Assembly (NCBI GenBank): GCA_021396245.1
Contig: WNYE01000031.1
Coordinates: forward strand, 186,001 to 250,000
Origin: Sporothrix humicola
Taxonomy: Eukaryota > Ascomycota > Sordariomycetes > Ophiostomatales > Ophiostomataceae
Direction: 5' to 3'
Length of the DNA: 64,000 nucleotides
Shown: positions 22,254 to 32,415 of the stretch, piece after piece
Position numbering within the stretch: the stretch's first letter is position 1
Layout of the letters: each line of letters opens with the position of its first letter
The notes under the pieces: model-generated
What the model was told of the DNA's origin: nothing
What the model saw: only the letters and a program-made list of their open reading frames with translations
Database searches by the model: none
Position numbers and translations under genes: made by a program

Positions 22254-23825
22254 ATGCCGTACCCGTTTGTGCTGCCGACGACATCGGCGTTTGTCTTTAC
22301 GGCCGCCTTTGACTCGCCCACGCACCCCTCGCTCCTGCGCACAGCAACGACCTACAGAGGCGTCGTCCGCGATACGCTTAAACGGTATAAACGACTTCCG
22401 CCCGAGTCCCAGTCGGCAAACCTAGGCCTTGTCGTGTCCAGCATCGAAGACTACCTGCCGTACCTCGTTACCATTGCCGACGGCCTCACAGGGCGCCACC
22501 GAGATGTGCGGGTGTCGCTGAAACCCCAGCAAAAGACCGAGAAGAAGACGGCGATTGCAAGTTTAAAATCCGTCTCGAACTCGGATAAAACACCAGGCTC
22601 GGGGTCAGAACCAAAACCAAAACCAGCGGCAGCGGGACCTAGTACCAGCCTCGAATGGCGTCCAGTTCTGGCCGAAGCACGCCTGCCCGGCAAGGAGCCG
22701 CCGCGCGTCCGCATCCCTCTTAATACGACGGCCCTTGATGCCGAAGTCGCTTTTGCTCTCTCAGCTCTTGGCCATGCATATACTTTGCAAGCCCGCGCAG
22801 CTCTCCAGCCGCTTTACGTCGTGACCTCTGTCGTGCCCGTCGGCAGCCAGCAGCGCCAGGCCGCCATTGCGACGGCTATGAAGCACCTCATGACGGCCGC
22901 TGGCATCTACATTTATGCCGCTTCCTTCCTCGACAATTCGTCTCTTGTCCCACCTACACCCGAAGTTTCGTCTTCCACGCTCCGATCGCTTGCTTCTCTC
23001 GCCCATGCCGAGGCCACGCTGCTTTCCATCCTCAAAGACGACCCGTACCCGGCCGTTGTCGCCCAAGACCGCAACGAGAACGATCGCGAGTGGATGTACA
23101 AGGCGCCCGATATCCCCAAAGTGCGCGCACATTTGTACGCCCGGATATGTCTCGCTGCCTCCGAACACGCCGTCCAGGCTGCTAGCGGCGTCTCGTCGTC
23201 ACAAGGGATCAGCCGCGTCTTTGTGCGCTACCTCCAGGACCTGCGGCACACGAGCAGGGCCAAAGCCTGTCGGTTCTTTGCTATCGACGCCGACCTGGGC
23301 GGCCAGACGGGGACAGCATTGGCCTGGGTTCATGCCGCTCTCCAAGAGCTGGGCGAGTCGCCGGGGTCTGGGTCAGCCAATGGTGGTCTCAGTGCATCCT
23401 CGTCGGACAAGAAGAGCCTGCTGGACCGCTTCAAGAAGGACCGGGCCGAGAAACGTGAAAAGCGCGAGGACCGCCGCGTGGAACGTGGCACGGGATGGGG
23501 TGGCGACGCGGGCCGGTTCGAGGAGGCGCGCGTGCTGGCCATGCTCGACACCAAGTGGACCAAGCAAAATGACACCATCAACACGCAGCTTATCCCACCC
23601 ACAGCGCCTCTGCTGGCTCAAATGCCGTCGGGGCGCGAATTCCATACAATCACGCCCATGGAGCCGCCACAGCTGGATGCATCCGTCCTTGAGGCCATGC
23701 GGGTGCCGCCGGACCCGCTGGACGTTCTCGGCGACGAGGTTGACAACGTGGCCCTGGACAGTTCGGACGATGAGGGACCGCCAAGCTCGGGCCGTCATAC
23801 AGCGACGCCAAATCCTTATTACTGA
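22254..23825 (+). CDS. palC: PalC, BRO1-domain protein of ambient-pH signalling
   Basis: Single exon, 523 aa, close to the family's usual length of about 500. The N-terminus MPYPFVLPTTSAFVFTAAFD and the following HPSLLRTATTYRGVVRDTLK are characteristic of PalC. The BRO1-like domain runs through about residue 370, including HALTLQARAALQP-like helices and the segment HLMTAAGIYIYAAS. A charged linker rich in Lys, Arg and Glu (about 385-415) precedes a variable tail ending in Tyr-Tyr. PalC links the ESCRT-III subunit Vps32 to the PalA/PalB protease complex at cortical sites, which leads to PacC activation at alkaline pH. It ends 246 bases from the convergent Zn2Cys6 gene. Confidence 0.85.
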   Translation: MPYPFVLPTTSAFVFTAAFDSPTHPSLLRTATTYRGVVRDTLKRYKRLPPESQSANLGLVVSSIEDYLPYLVTIADGLTGRHRDVRVSLKPQQKTEKKTAIASLKSVSNSDKTPGSGSEPKPKPAAAGPSTSLEWRPVLAEARLPGKEPPRVRIPLNTTALDAEVAFALSALGHAYTLQARAALQPLYVVTSVVPVGSQQRQAAIATAMKHLMTAAGIYIYAASFLDNSSLVPPTPEVSSSTLRSLASLAHAEATLLSILKDDPYPAVVAQDRNENDREWMYKAPDIPKVRAHLYARICLAASEHAVQAASGVSSSQGISRVFVRYLQDLRHTSRAKACRFFAIDADLGGQTGTALAWVHAALQELGESPGSGSANGGLSASSSDKKSLLDRFKKDRAEKREKREDRRVERGTGWGGDAGRFEEARVLAMLDTKWTKQNDTINTQLIPPTAPLLAQMPSGREFHTITPMEPPQLDASVLEAMRVPPDPLDVLGDEVDNVALDSSDDEGPPSSGRHTATPNPYY

Positions 23826-24071
23826 GAGAAGTGCTTCTGTTTACCATTCCTTCTTATTGTTTTTCATAGCGTTCTGTTTTTTAATTGGCATTTGTAAATA
23901 TTGTAATAAATTATGAGATGGTTCTATCCTTTCCTAAATTTCTAAATGCCGTAAATCATACCATATATGCCAGCTATAGCCAGCCATATCCAATGTTTCC
24001 TTATCCAATTCGGGTATAATACATGTCCTGTCCACCTTTTAAATAGTCAAATAAATACCAGCACTTGGCAT

Positions 24072-26333
24072 TTACGCAATCACCAGCTTGTCAATCTCCT
24101 GTCTGGCCATCTCAATCACCTTCTGGCAGTTGGGCTTCTCGCCCGGCGGAAGCCTTGTGTACCCGCACTCGCCGCCTTCCTCCTGTGTCTTGATCAGACC
24201 TGCATCATAAGCGTCGTCCATAAACTTGTGCCGCATCTTGGACCGCTCCTCCATCATCTCAGCAATGTCCTTGAGACCAAAGTGCACCGGAACCATAAAG
24301 AAACCAGTCTTGGGTCCTCCGGAGGCCTTGCCATCAGATTGTGAGGTCTTGGTCGTTGGCTGCCCATCCGCGCAGTCGGTGCCGGGTGTCTTTTGCATAG
24401 CCCCAGTAGCCTCCATGGCCTCTTTAATACTGTTCGACGCGTCTTCGTCGTTAACATCTTCCCGATCCAAATGGATGCCGTACACATCCATCTTGAGCAT
24501 CGCCCGCACCACCAACCGCCACAGTGGTGGCTCCACCATGCTGTTGTCCATGGATGTCGTCTGAGCGCACACGTTGTCCCACCGCGCCATGTGGCCCCAG
24601 ACACCGCCGTATGCCGTCAGAGACAGTGGTAGTCTTCTCTTTTCTGCGGCAGCACGTGCCGCTTCCTCATCCACCATGGCCACAATACGGCGGTAGCTGT
24701 GTGCAATGGTTGGCAACAGAGCGCCCAGGATCATGAGGTTCTGGAACGCTTGCAGTGGCGGCTTCGTGTGTAGGTCGAGGTGCGGTGGCGAGCAGCTCGG
24801 ACACAGAACCGTGTCGTGAGCTGTGTGCGCAGCATTGCGGGCCACACTCATGGCGGGCCCGACTTCATTTGGCAGGTGCTGAAGCGAGTCGAGAGCAAGG
24901 TACAGGCGGGCAAGGCAGCCACAGACCCGGTTCGGTGCCGTCAGCAGCCATGCAGCCGCTGATTTATTATAAGCGTCGACGGGTGTGGCTGTCGGAATGC
25001 CACCAATAAGAGTCGGCTGGCCTTCTGGTATAGGAAGCTGTTTCGGCTCAAATGGTGGCAATTCGCTGCTCTTGTTGGCCTCATACGAATCCGCGGCCAT
25101 TGGTGCCACACTAGGTAATGGCGGCAGCTGTTGTGGGATAATCTTTGGCGATGGTGGCAGGATGCCCAACACAGGCTGACGTGGCTGCCAGCCATGCGGG
25201 CTGGTTCCGGCCAAGCCAGGCGTCAACCCAGGTGTTACCATAGGCGGCGGTGGCCGGTGCGATGCTGGTGTTTCGGTGGCTTGTGATGACTGTGAGCCGT
25301 TTGATATGAGAGACGGAACATCCGAGCCACCACTTGGTGACGCCGTGTTACTGTTGTTGTTTGTGTGTGTGGGCGGTGTTGGCACGCCGCTAGCCATTGG
25401 ATCGTCGCTAGTGTTGAAGTCGATGTCACCAAAGTTCATAGCAAACAGACTTCGTGGGAACAGGGTGTCGTATCTGTGGGAGGGAGTTGGCATCGGCGAG
25501 TGGCGTGCTGTTCCCGGTGGTGAGAGGCCGGGGATGGCGGCCGCTACTGTGGCCGAAGGATAAGATGTGAGGGCGGGTTGAGTGTGGAGGCCGGTTGACT
25601 GGACCATGTCTGCGTGAGTGTTGCCCTGCTGACCGTGTTGTGGTTGATCTTGCTGCTGCTGCATGAGAGCTGGGTCAAAGCTGTTGCCGTCGCCCATGCC
25701 GAGAAAATCAAAGAACGTAAAGCCGGGAGACGAAACTTGTTCACCAAAGATAGACAGCCCAACGTCATCGGGCATCTCGTTGGTCATATTCAGACTCGAA
25801 ATGCCGCCGGGCAAGGCATTATTGCTTTTGTCTGCCGCACCGGCGGCAGCTGTAGCGGCAGCAGCCTTTTCCTCCTCTTCGTCAACCCGTGGCCGCTTGC
25901 GTGGCCGGCCCATGGGCTTCTGGGCCGAGTAGACACAGGCAATGCCTTCCCGCTTGCAGCGGCGGCAGCCATCTGCTTCTTTTGTGCATGCGAGCTTGCG
26001 GGTTCCTGTGTAACAGAGATAGTGTGAGCAGTAGACCAGGGACGACGACATCAAAGACCGACAGCCTTGTTTGTGCAGGATCAAACAAAACACAACGGCG
26101 ATTATTCTCCGGGCCACAAATCAAAATAATAAATAAACAGTGTAGGTGCTCCCACACAGATAGAGACTGCGGCCCTACAGGGCAGTACCGGCAGCTTTCC
26201 CAGCAGATAGGAGACAAATATGGAGAGATATCGCAGACTTTGGGGGCTTCGGAGACTTACTGCACTCGTCACAGGCACGACGCTTCTTCTGATCCGCCGC
26301 CTCGGGTGAGGGGTCCTTCTGAGGATTGGTCAT
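24072..26333 (-). CDS. Zn(II)2Cys6 transcription factor with AT-hook-like motif
   Basis: Two exons, 26333-26261 and 26005-24072, give 668 aa; the 255-nt intron is the second longest in the window. Splicing builds the binuclear zinc cluster: Cys21, 24, 31, 38, 41 and 48 with the exact spacing C-x2-C-x6-C-x6-C-x2-C-x6-C. The intron lies directly after the second cysteine. A basic stretch GRPRKRPR at about residues 57-64 resembles an AT-hook and may also be the nuclear signal. A long Pro, Ser, Thr and Gln-rich middle section is likely disordered or activating. The C-terminal part (from about residue 360) has paired Cys in VLCPSCSPPH and resembles the helical part of AflR-like regulators. The target genes are unknown. 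It is divergent from ERB1. Confidence 0.88.
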
Positions 26334-27285
26334 GGCTGCTGCAGGGCCCAATGTCGCAATTGGAGCAGAATGATGTGAGACTGGGTAAACAATGCTTTTA
26401 AAACGGAGAGTAAAAAAAGATATAAAGAAAGGAAGAGCCAGAGGCAAAATGGGGAGCTATCCTGGCTATAACATTGGAGAAGTTTTATGTAAGTGGAGGG
26501 AGAAGAGGTTTAGAAGGAGATCTTGTGATCACAAGGCACAGAGTTAATGACGTGGAAGGCACAGAATAAAGGGGTAAAAGAGAGTCAGGGAAAGAGAGAG
26601 AAGAGAAGAGACAGACGGGAAGGAGCGAACACGAAAAGGAGAAAGGAATCGAGAAGCATCGAAGGAAGTTGCAAAAGCCACGCCGTGTGGTCTGGTTCGA
26701 GGAAGGCACGACTCGCACGATGAGTCCCGATTTAGGTGCTGTGACAGCCTGTTGAGCGCCTGTATTTTGGGCAGGATCAAGGTGTGGCAGCAGTCTGACA
26801 GGGCCAATAACACGACTCTCGCTTTCGCACTCGGAGACTTTTCGAGGGCCAAATGCTGCACGGAGGAATACAAGGTCCTTCCTGATGTGTAAGCTGACCC
26901 GCCTTTCAGAGAAGGCTCGGAGACTTTTGGCTCTGCGCCTGCCATTGTCTTCTGAGTCCGCGCTACCCAATGAGGAAAGGGCAACCGGGGTTCGGGCGAA
27001 ACGGCGTATTCTTCAACTGAACGCCGGCTCTAGGCGGTGACTTCTTTTGGACGCCCAAGATTAGGTAATATAAGCGGGTCACTCTTTCCAACGGCAGAAA
27101 ATGCCAGACCGCCCAAAAAACTTGTAGGCAAGAAAAATTTGGTGCTATTGGTGCTGGGACGGGGCAGGTGCTAGTTTTGCACTGCAGGAGAGTTCCTGGT
27201 GCGATCTCCAACGTCAAAGATCGAATTACGGTCGATTGACGCAAAACAAGGCCACAAAACAAACGAAATCGACTCGCACAACACA
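26334..27285. other. divergent promoter region between the Zn2Cys6 gene and ERB1
   Basis: This 952-bp region has no recognised gene. The minus-strand leader side (26400-26650) is purine-rich. Minus-strand frames at 26485-26984 look like translated leader. No TATA box stands out. Confidence 0.45.
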
Positions 27286-29712
27286 ATGGCACCCAAGTCA
27301 AAGGCGCCGAAGGCGGCAAAAGCTGTCCCCGCTGAAAAGAAGCGCAAGGCGTCCATCGTGACGACGGATGCCGAGTCCGACAACGAGGGCAGCATCGACG
27401 GCCTCTTGGACGGCGTCTTTTCCGACAGCGACGAGGGCTCCGATGATGAGGCCGACCTCGACAGCGATGATGTGCCGTCGGAGGGCGAGGACGACGAGGA
27501 GAGCCGCGAGCTGGCTAAGCTGACGCTGAACAATGGCACGGACGGCGCCGAGGACGACCAGAGCGACGAAGAGGCCGAAAACAACGAGGACGACGACGAA
27601 GATGATTTCGAAGAGTTCCCCGAAGACCCCGACCAAGACGATGACGAAGACAAGCCCAACTACCGGGTAACGACAGATGCAAACGGCGGCGTGCGGTACA
27701 TCTACGACGAGGTCGACCCCGTCTACGACTCGGACGACAGCGACAAGGAGGAGGCAAATACAATCGGTAACATTCCTCTTTCTTTCTACGACTCGTACCC
27801 ACACATTGGCTACGACATCAATGGCAAGAAGATTATGCGGCCGGCGACGGGCGACGCACTCGACGCGCTCCTCGAGAGCATTGAGCTGCCGGAAGACTGG
27901 ACCAACCTCACAGACCCTGCAACGGGCAAGCCGCTTAAGCTGAACAAAGAAGAGCTGGAGCTGCTGAAGCGCGTGCACAAGGAGAGACAGAACGACAGCG
28001 AAGGTGCAGGCGACTACGACCCGTACCCAGACATGGTCGAGTACTTTACCAGCAAGGTCGAGATCATGCCGCTGAGTGCCGCACCTGAGCCCAAGCGCCG
28101 TTTTGTGCCGTCCAAGCACGAGGCTGTCCGCATCGCCAAGTTGGTGCGTGCCATTCGTCTCGGCCATATTCTGCCGTACAAGCCAAAGGACGAGTCCAAG
28201 GAGGAGGACGAGGAGGCCCAGCACTACGACCTGTGGCACGACGAGGTGCCGGTGGAGGCCCACATTATGTACATCCCGGCACCCAAGCTGCCGCCGCCAG
28301 GCCACCGCGAGTCGTACAACTGCCCGCCCGAGTACGTGCCGACCAAGGCTGAGCGCGCAGAGTGGGAGGCCATGGACCCCGAGGACCGCGAGCAGGCCTT
28401 CTTGCCCGCCAAGTACGACGCCCTGCGCAAGGTCCCCGGCTACGGCGAGTTTGTCAAGGAGCGCTTCGAGCGCTGTCTGGATCTGTACCTGGCGCCGCGT
28501 GTGCGCCGCAACCGCCTCAACATCGACCCCAGCTCGCTGCTGCCCAAGCTACCGCCCGCAGAAGAGCTCAAGCCCTTCCCGACCGTGTGCCAGACGGTGT
28601 TCCGTGGCCACGTTGGTGGCGTGCGTACAGTGGCCATTGACCCGACAGGCAACTGGCTTGCTTCGGGTGGTGATGATGGTACTGTCCGTCTGTGGGAGCT
28701 GCTAACGGGCCGGCAGGTGTGGAGCGCTCGGTTGACGGGAGGCAAGGGCCACGAGGACAAGTACAACGACGAGCCGATCCGCAGTGTCGAGTGGCGGCCC
28801 AGCAAGGGTGCCTTCATTCTGGCAGCGGCTGCGGGTGAGGATCTGTACATGATTGTGCCGACAGTGGTTGTGGATCCTGAGCTGGAGCAGGCCAGTCGCG
28901 AGGTTGTCGATGCTGGTTTCGGTTATGCCGCCACCAAGGGCAAGAAGCCCGCCAACGACCCGGTTACGGGCGAACCTCAGAAGCCCGCGGCCAAGTGGAG
29001 CCGTCCCGAAGACACACGGCTGGTGAGCGCCGGTGTCTTGCTACAGATCCGCGTGCGTGCACCGATTGAGTCCGTCAGCTGGCACCGTCGCGGCGAGCAC
29101 TTTGCCACCGTCAGCCCTACTGGTGGCCGCAGCGCCGTGGCTGTTCACACTTTGTCGCGGCACCTGACACAGGTCCCCTTCCGGAGAATGCCCAACATCC
29201 CACAGGTGGCTCGCTTCCACCCGTCGCAGCCGCTGTTCTTTGTGGCCACCAAGCAGCGCATCCGCGTCTACGACTTGCAGAAGATGGAGCTCGTCAAGAC
29301 GGTGCAGCCCGGTGCACGGCAGATCTCGTCCTTTGACGTGCACCCGACCAGCGGCGAGCACCTGATTGTGGGCGCCTACGACCGCCGCCTAGTGTGGCAG
29401 GACGTCGAGATGGCCAGCACAGGCCCCTACAAGACGATGCGGTACCACGAGAAGGCTGTGCGGGCTGTGCGCTTCCACCGCGGCGGCCTGCCGCTGTTTG
29501 CCGACACGAGCGACGACGGTACGCTGCAGATCTACTTTGGCCGCGTGTACAACGACCCGCTCGAGTACCCGACAATTGTGCCGCTCAAGAAGCTGGACCG
29601 CGGCGCCCACAAGGTAGTCAACGCCGTTGGTGCGCTGGATGTGACGTGGCATCCCAAGGAGGCGTGGTGTGTGTCGGCCGGTGCAGACGGCACCTGTCGG
29701 TTGTGGATGTAA
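27286..29712 (+). CDS. ERB1: ERB1/BOP1 ribosome biogenesis WD40 protein
   Basis: Single exon, 808 aa from the ATG at 27286 (MAPKSKAPKAAKAVPAEKKR). It is a core part of the PeBoW (Nop7-Erb1-Ytm1) complex, needed for 27S pre-rRNA processing and 60S assembly in the nucleolus. A basic start is followed by a very acidic stretch to about residue 145, then the BOP1 N-terminal domain: PLSFYDSYPHIGYDINGKKI, YTxSKVEIMPLS-like segment, and YNCPPEYVPTKAE. The WD40 propeller starts near residue 437 with VFRGHVGGVRTVAIDPTG and ends exactly at the C-terminus (SAGADGTCRLWM). The length matches the family. The gene is single-exon despite its size. Confidence 0.96.
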   Translation: MAPKSKAPKAAKAVPAEKKRKASIVTTDAESDNEGSIDGLLDGVFSDSDEGSDDEADLDSDDVPSEGEDDEESRELAKLTLNNGTDGAEDDQSDEEAENNEDDDEDDFEEFPEDPDQDDDEDKPNYRVTTDANGGVRYIYDEVDPVYDSDDSDKEEANTIGNIPLSFYDSYPHIGYDINGKKIMRPATGDALDALLESIELPEDWTNLTDPATGKPLKLNKEELELLKRVHKERQNDSEGAGDYDPYPDMVEYFTSKVEIMPLSAAPEPKRRFVPSKHEAVRIAKLVRAIRLGHILPYKPKDESKEEDEEAQHYDLWHDEVPVEAHIMYIPAPKLPPPGHRESYNCPPEYVPTKAERAEWEAMDPEDREQAFLPAKYDALRKVPGYGEFVKERFERCLDLYLAPRVRRNRLNIDPSSLLPKLPPAEELKPFPTVCQTVFRGHVGGVRTVAIDPTGNWLASGGDDGTVRLWELLTGRQVWSARLTGGKGHEDKYNDEPIRSVEWRPSKGAFILAAAAGEDLYMIVPTVVVDPELEQASREVVDAGFGYAATKGKKPANDPVTGEPQKPAAKWSRPEDTRLVSAGVLLQIRVRAPIESVSWHRRGEHFATVSPTGGRSAVAVHTLSRHLTQVPFRRMPNIPQVARFHPSQPLFFVATKQRIRVYDLQKMELVKTVQPGARQISSFDVHPTSGEHLIVGAYDRRLVWQDVEMASTGPYKTMRYHEKAVRAVRFHRGGLPLFADTSDDGTLQIYFGRVYNDPLEYPTIVPLKKLDRGAHKVVNAVGALDVTWHPKEAWCVSAGADGTCRLWM

Positions 29713-29971
29713 GGGATTTGGTGGTGTCTTTTCTGTTCTTTACCTTGTCTGTAATCTGTATGTCTCTTGTTTATTATCATTCTCATCTGTCTAGATTCAT
29801 ATGCCTTTAGTATCGGCGTCAGTCATCTTTGAAACCATAGGAGTACAAAATATCAATTTTTTGCCAGTCATCCAATGCCCATAACTCCAACGTCCATGCT
29901 ATATCCAAGAATGTCCTATGCATATGCTATATATCCTTTATATCTTGTTGAATATTGTAGAGCGATGCTCA

Positions 29972-31888
29972 TCAGTGAACAGACGGTTCGGCCGGTGCCC
30001 AGGGTATTGTCGATTTTCTCTTTGCAACTTTGCTGCTGCTCCGGCTGTCCGCTTTGACTGGGCTCTTTCCACGAGACAGTGCTTGTGGTGATGTTGCTGA
30101 CAGGTCTTTGCATGCCTGCTCAAGTGCCAACTCCACAGAGCAGCGGATCTTGAGCGCAGCCACGGCCGGCCAGACAGCCTTCTCGCCCTTTTGGATCCAG
30201 TAACGCAGCGTTTCTGGTGACGGCGAGTCCAACAGACGAACATAGTCCCGAATCGGTACCGTTGGCACGAGCACCAAGTGTCCACCCGGGATCTGCTCAT
30301 CAAGCAATAGTCGTCTCAAAGCGAGTGGCAACCAGCCCAGACGAACCATTTGGTCGAGTCTGTGACGTACAAGGTGGCCTGTCTGGTGGAGTATAAAAGC
30401 GTTTGCACGAGCAATTGTTCCCATGGCAAAGCCACGCATAGCTGGCGAGTGCATAGATGGCTCTAGGAAAGGCACCAGATATGGGCGTGCCTGGCTGACG
30501 ATGAAGTGATTGACGTTGAACAGCTGTGCCAGGCGCTGGAGAGGGGAGTGGCGAGTTCCGTAGCTGCCATAGGTCCAGTGACGGAACTGAGCAGCATCGG
30601 CGAGCGGCCAAGGAACAATAACAGTGCGGCCTTCCTCGTCGACTTCTTTGCACAAAATGGCGGTTTCGCGATGGCCATACCAGGCAGCCGTGGCGGAATC
30701 GCCGACAACACTCGAAGCATTGGATGCGACGGCTGCCGTCCAGATTAGGACGTTGGGCGCCGTCACATAATTGAGGACAGACGGAACATCGGCAGCGCCG
30801 CCCGTCACGACGGTAATATTCAGTGTGCGGCCTGTCCGACGGTAGGCTTCTTCAAACGTCATGTCGCCGCCATTGTCGCGCACGCACTGCTCGAGCACAG
30901 TGACGTCCAAGAAATAGCCCTCTTTCCAGAATCGACGAAGACGGCGATGAAGCGTCTCCCAACGAGTCCGGAAAGCAACAGGGAACGAGAACGGCGCCGA
31001 CTCCGAGTCTGCATCTGCCACGTCCTGACGCTTCTGTTTCCGCTTGGCCACCGCCTCAAATGCCGACAGATCGATGCCGACGCCGTCCAGGACATCCGGA
31101 AGCTCTTCATCTGTATGTGTTCCGAGAAGAGCCGCAATCAGTGCTCCCGTTCCTGTTCCTGTCAAGATGCGTGGCAAAAGTCCACGGAGGAAAAGAGCTC
31201 GTGCAACGCCCAAGTGGCACGCGCCGAAAATAGAGCCACCTTGGAAAACGAGTGTTGTGCGACCAAACGACTGTCTCAAATTATTGAAGAGACGCCGCTT
31301 CTCGCCAATCGAAAGAAGCTGGCAGCGGCCTTCAGCGACAGCCCGAGCCAATTCGGGGCTCAGTTCGGTTGGTGACGTTGCATTACTCGCTCCAGGGATA
31401 CTAGACACAGGTCCGCCGGAGTCCGGGCTGGGCAGGTTGACAAGATCGCGGATGATCTCGCAGACTTGCAGAATGTAGTTTTCAATCAGGTATTTTGTGC
31501 CTGCGAACGACGCGTTGTAAAGCGATGGCACGGTAATGTTTCCGAGGTTGCGGACAAGCCCCGACTGAAGGAGGTGAACGAGAGCTTGGGTATGGCCGGC
31601 CTGTAGTGCGAGTCCAAATGCAGCCAAACGATCGCCAATCAGCTCCCACGCGTACGCTCTGCTCTTGTCGACTTTGCGCCAGGTGTCGATGCGGTAGCGG
31701 TGGTCGAGCGCGAGGCCGGCCGCTTCCCACTGCTCAAATGTTTCGGCATGGTGCAGGCGGTCCCAGAGAGCAGCAAGCCCGCGATCCCACGTGAAAAGCG
31801 AGCAGATGTAGCTGTAGAGTCGATGAAGCCAGAGGAGGACGACGAGGGGGAACGTGATGATCCCCCAGATCCAGATGTTCACGGACAT
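29972..31888 (-). CDS. patatin/TGL-type lipid-droplet lipase homologue lacking both catalytic residues
   Basis: Single exon, 638 aa from the ATG at 31888 (MSVNIWIWGIITFPLVVLLW), which puts a membrane helix at about residues 5-23. The next 180 residues match the DUF3336 region of Tgl3/4/5 triacylglycerol lipases. The patatin core follows: FGRTTLVFQGGSIFGACHLG, then PRILTGTGTGALIAALLG. The nucleophile motif GxSxG is therefore GTGTG at residues 244-248, with Gly246 in place of serine. The later segment NYVTAPNVLIWTA and FNVNHFIVSQARPYLVPFL are well conserved, but the Asp-Gly motif between them reads HWTYGSYG, with Tyr440 in place of the catalytic Asp. The DNA is unambiguous at both sites. The fold is probably intact but hydrolysis is unlikely; a regulatory or lipid-binding role is an inference. 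It is convergent with ERB1. Confidence 0.82.
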   Translation of the reverse strand: MSVNIWIWGIITFPLVVLLWLHRLYSYICSLFTWDRGLAALWDRLHHAETFEQWEAAGLALDHRYRIDTWRKVDKSRAYAWELIGDRLAAFGLALQAGHTQALVHLLQSGLVRNLGNITVPSLYNASFAGTKYLIENYILQVCEIIRDLVNLPSPDSGGPVSSIPGASNATSPTELSPELARAVAEGRCQLLSIGEKRRLFNNLRQSFGRTTLVFQGGSIFGACHLGVARALFLRGLLPRILTGTGTGALIAALLGTHTDEELPDVLDGVGIDLSAFEAVAKRKQKRQDVADADSESAPFSFPVAFRTRWETLHRRLRRFWKEGYFLDVTVLEQCVRDNGGDMTFEEAYRRTGRTLNITVVTGGAADVPSVLNYVTAPNVLIWTAAVASNASSVVGDSATAAWYGHRETAILCKEVDEEGRTVIVPWPLADAAQFRHWTYGSYGTRHSPLQRLAQLFNVNHFIVSQARPYLVPFLEPSMHSPAMRGFAMGTIARANAFILHQTGHLVRHRLDQMVRLGWLPLALRRLLLDEQIPGGHLVLVPTVPIRDYVRLLDSPSPETLRYWIQKGEKAVWPAVAALKIRCSVELALEQACKDLSATSPQALSRGKSPVKADSRSSSKVAKRKSTIPWAPAEPSVH

Positions 31889-32415
31889 GGTCGGAGTCGA
31901 GGGTGGCGGGTGCCAGTATGTGTCGATGGCACCATTTCCAGATGGGAAGAAGGATAAAGTATGAAGTTGTAGATGGAAAAGCAGACTCAAAATAAAACGG
32001 GCTGAGGAACGCCTCGTGTTGGATGTCGTCGATTGGCATGTGATGCTCTTAGCAGGCGCCCCACTATTTTGCGGTGAGGAAAGAGCGACTGCACCTGCTG
32101 ACACTGTAAAAATAGGCTAACATCACTAAACTCACTACGAGCTTTCATGCGTTGAATATCATAATGTCTGTACTGTTTTCTTATTGAAAACCTCATTTAT
32201 GTCAACCGAAACGCCTCTTTTCTTTATTCGCCGGCCAGATTTTATTCTCTTTTTATGAAAGACGCCTTCTGCTTTTCAACGACACCGCCCAAGTAGATCA
32301 AAAGCAAATAAACCGTACATGTAGACCGAGAACTGTCCCAATATAAATAAAACATTACAAGAAATAAGCAAAGAAAAGGGCTTTGTAAGACAGCAAGTCA
32401 CTCTCCGCACAATCC
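31889..32415. other. spacer between the pseudo-lipase and LEO1
   Basis: This 527-bp region has no gene. It contains the leader of the pseudo-lipase (an in-frame extension is open but lacks conservation) and, at 32160-32415, the AT-rich 3' flank of LEO1. Confidence 0.5.

Noticed and set aside
31889..32104. 72-codon N-terminal extension of the pseudo-lipase
   Set aside because: Open in frame but low-complexity and unlike the family; the ATG at 31888 puts the membrane helix at the N-terminus as expected.
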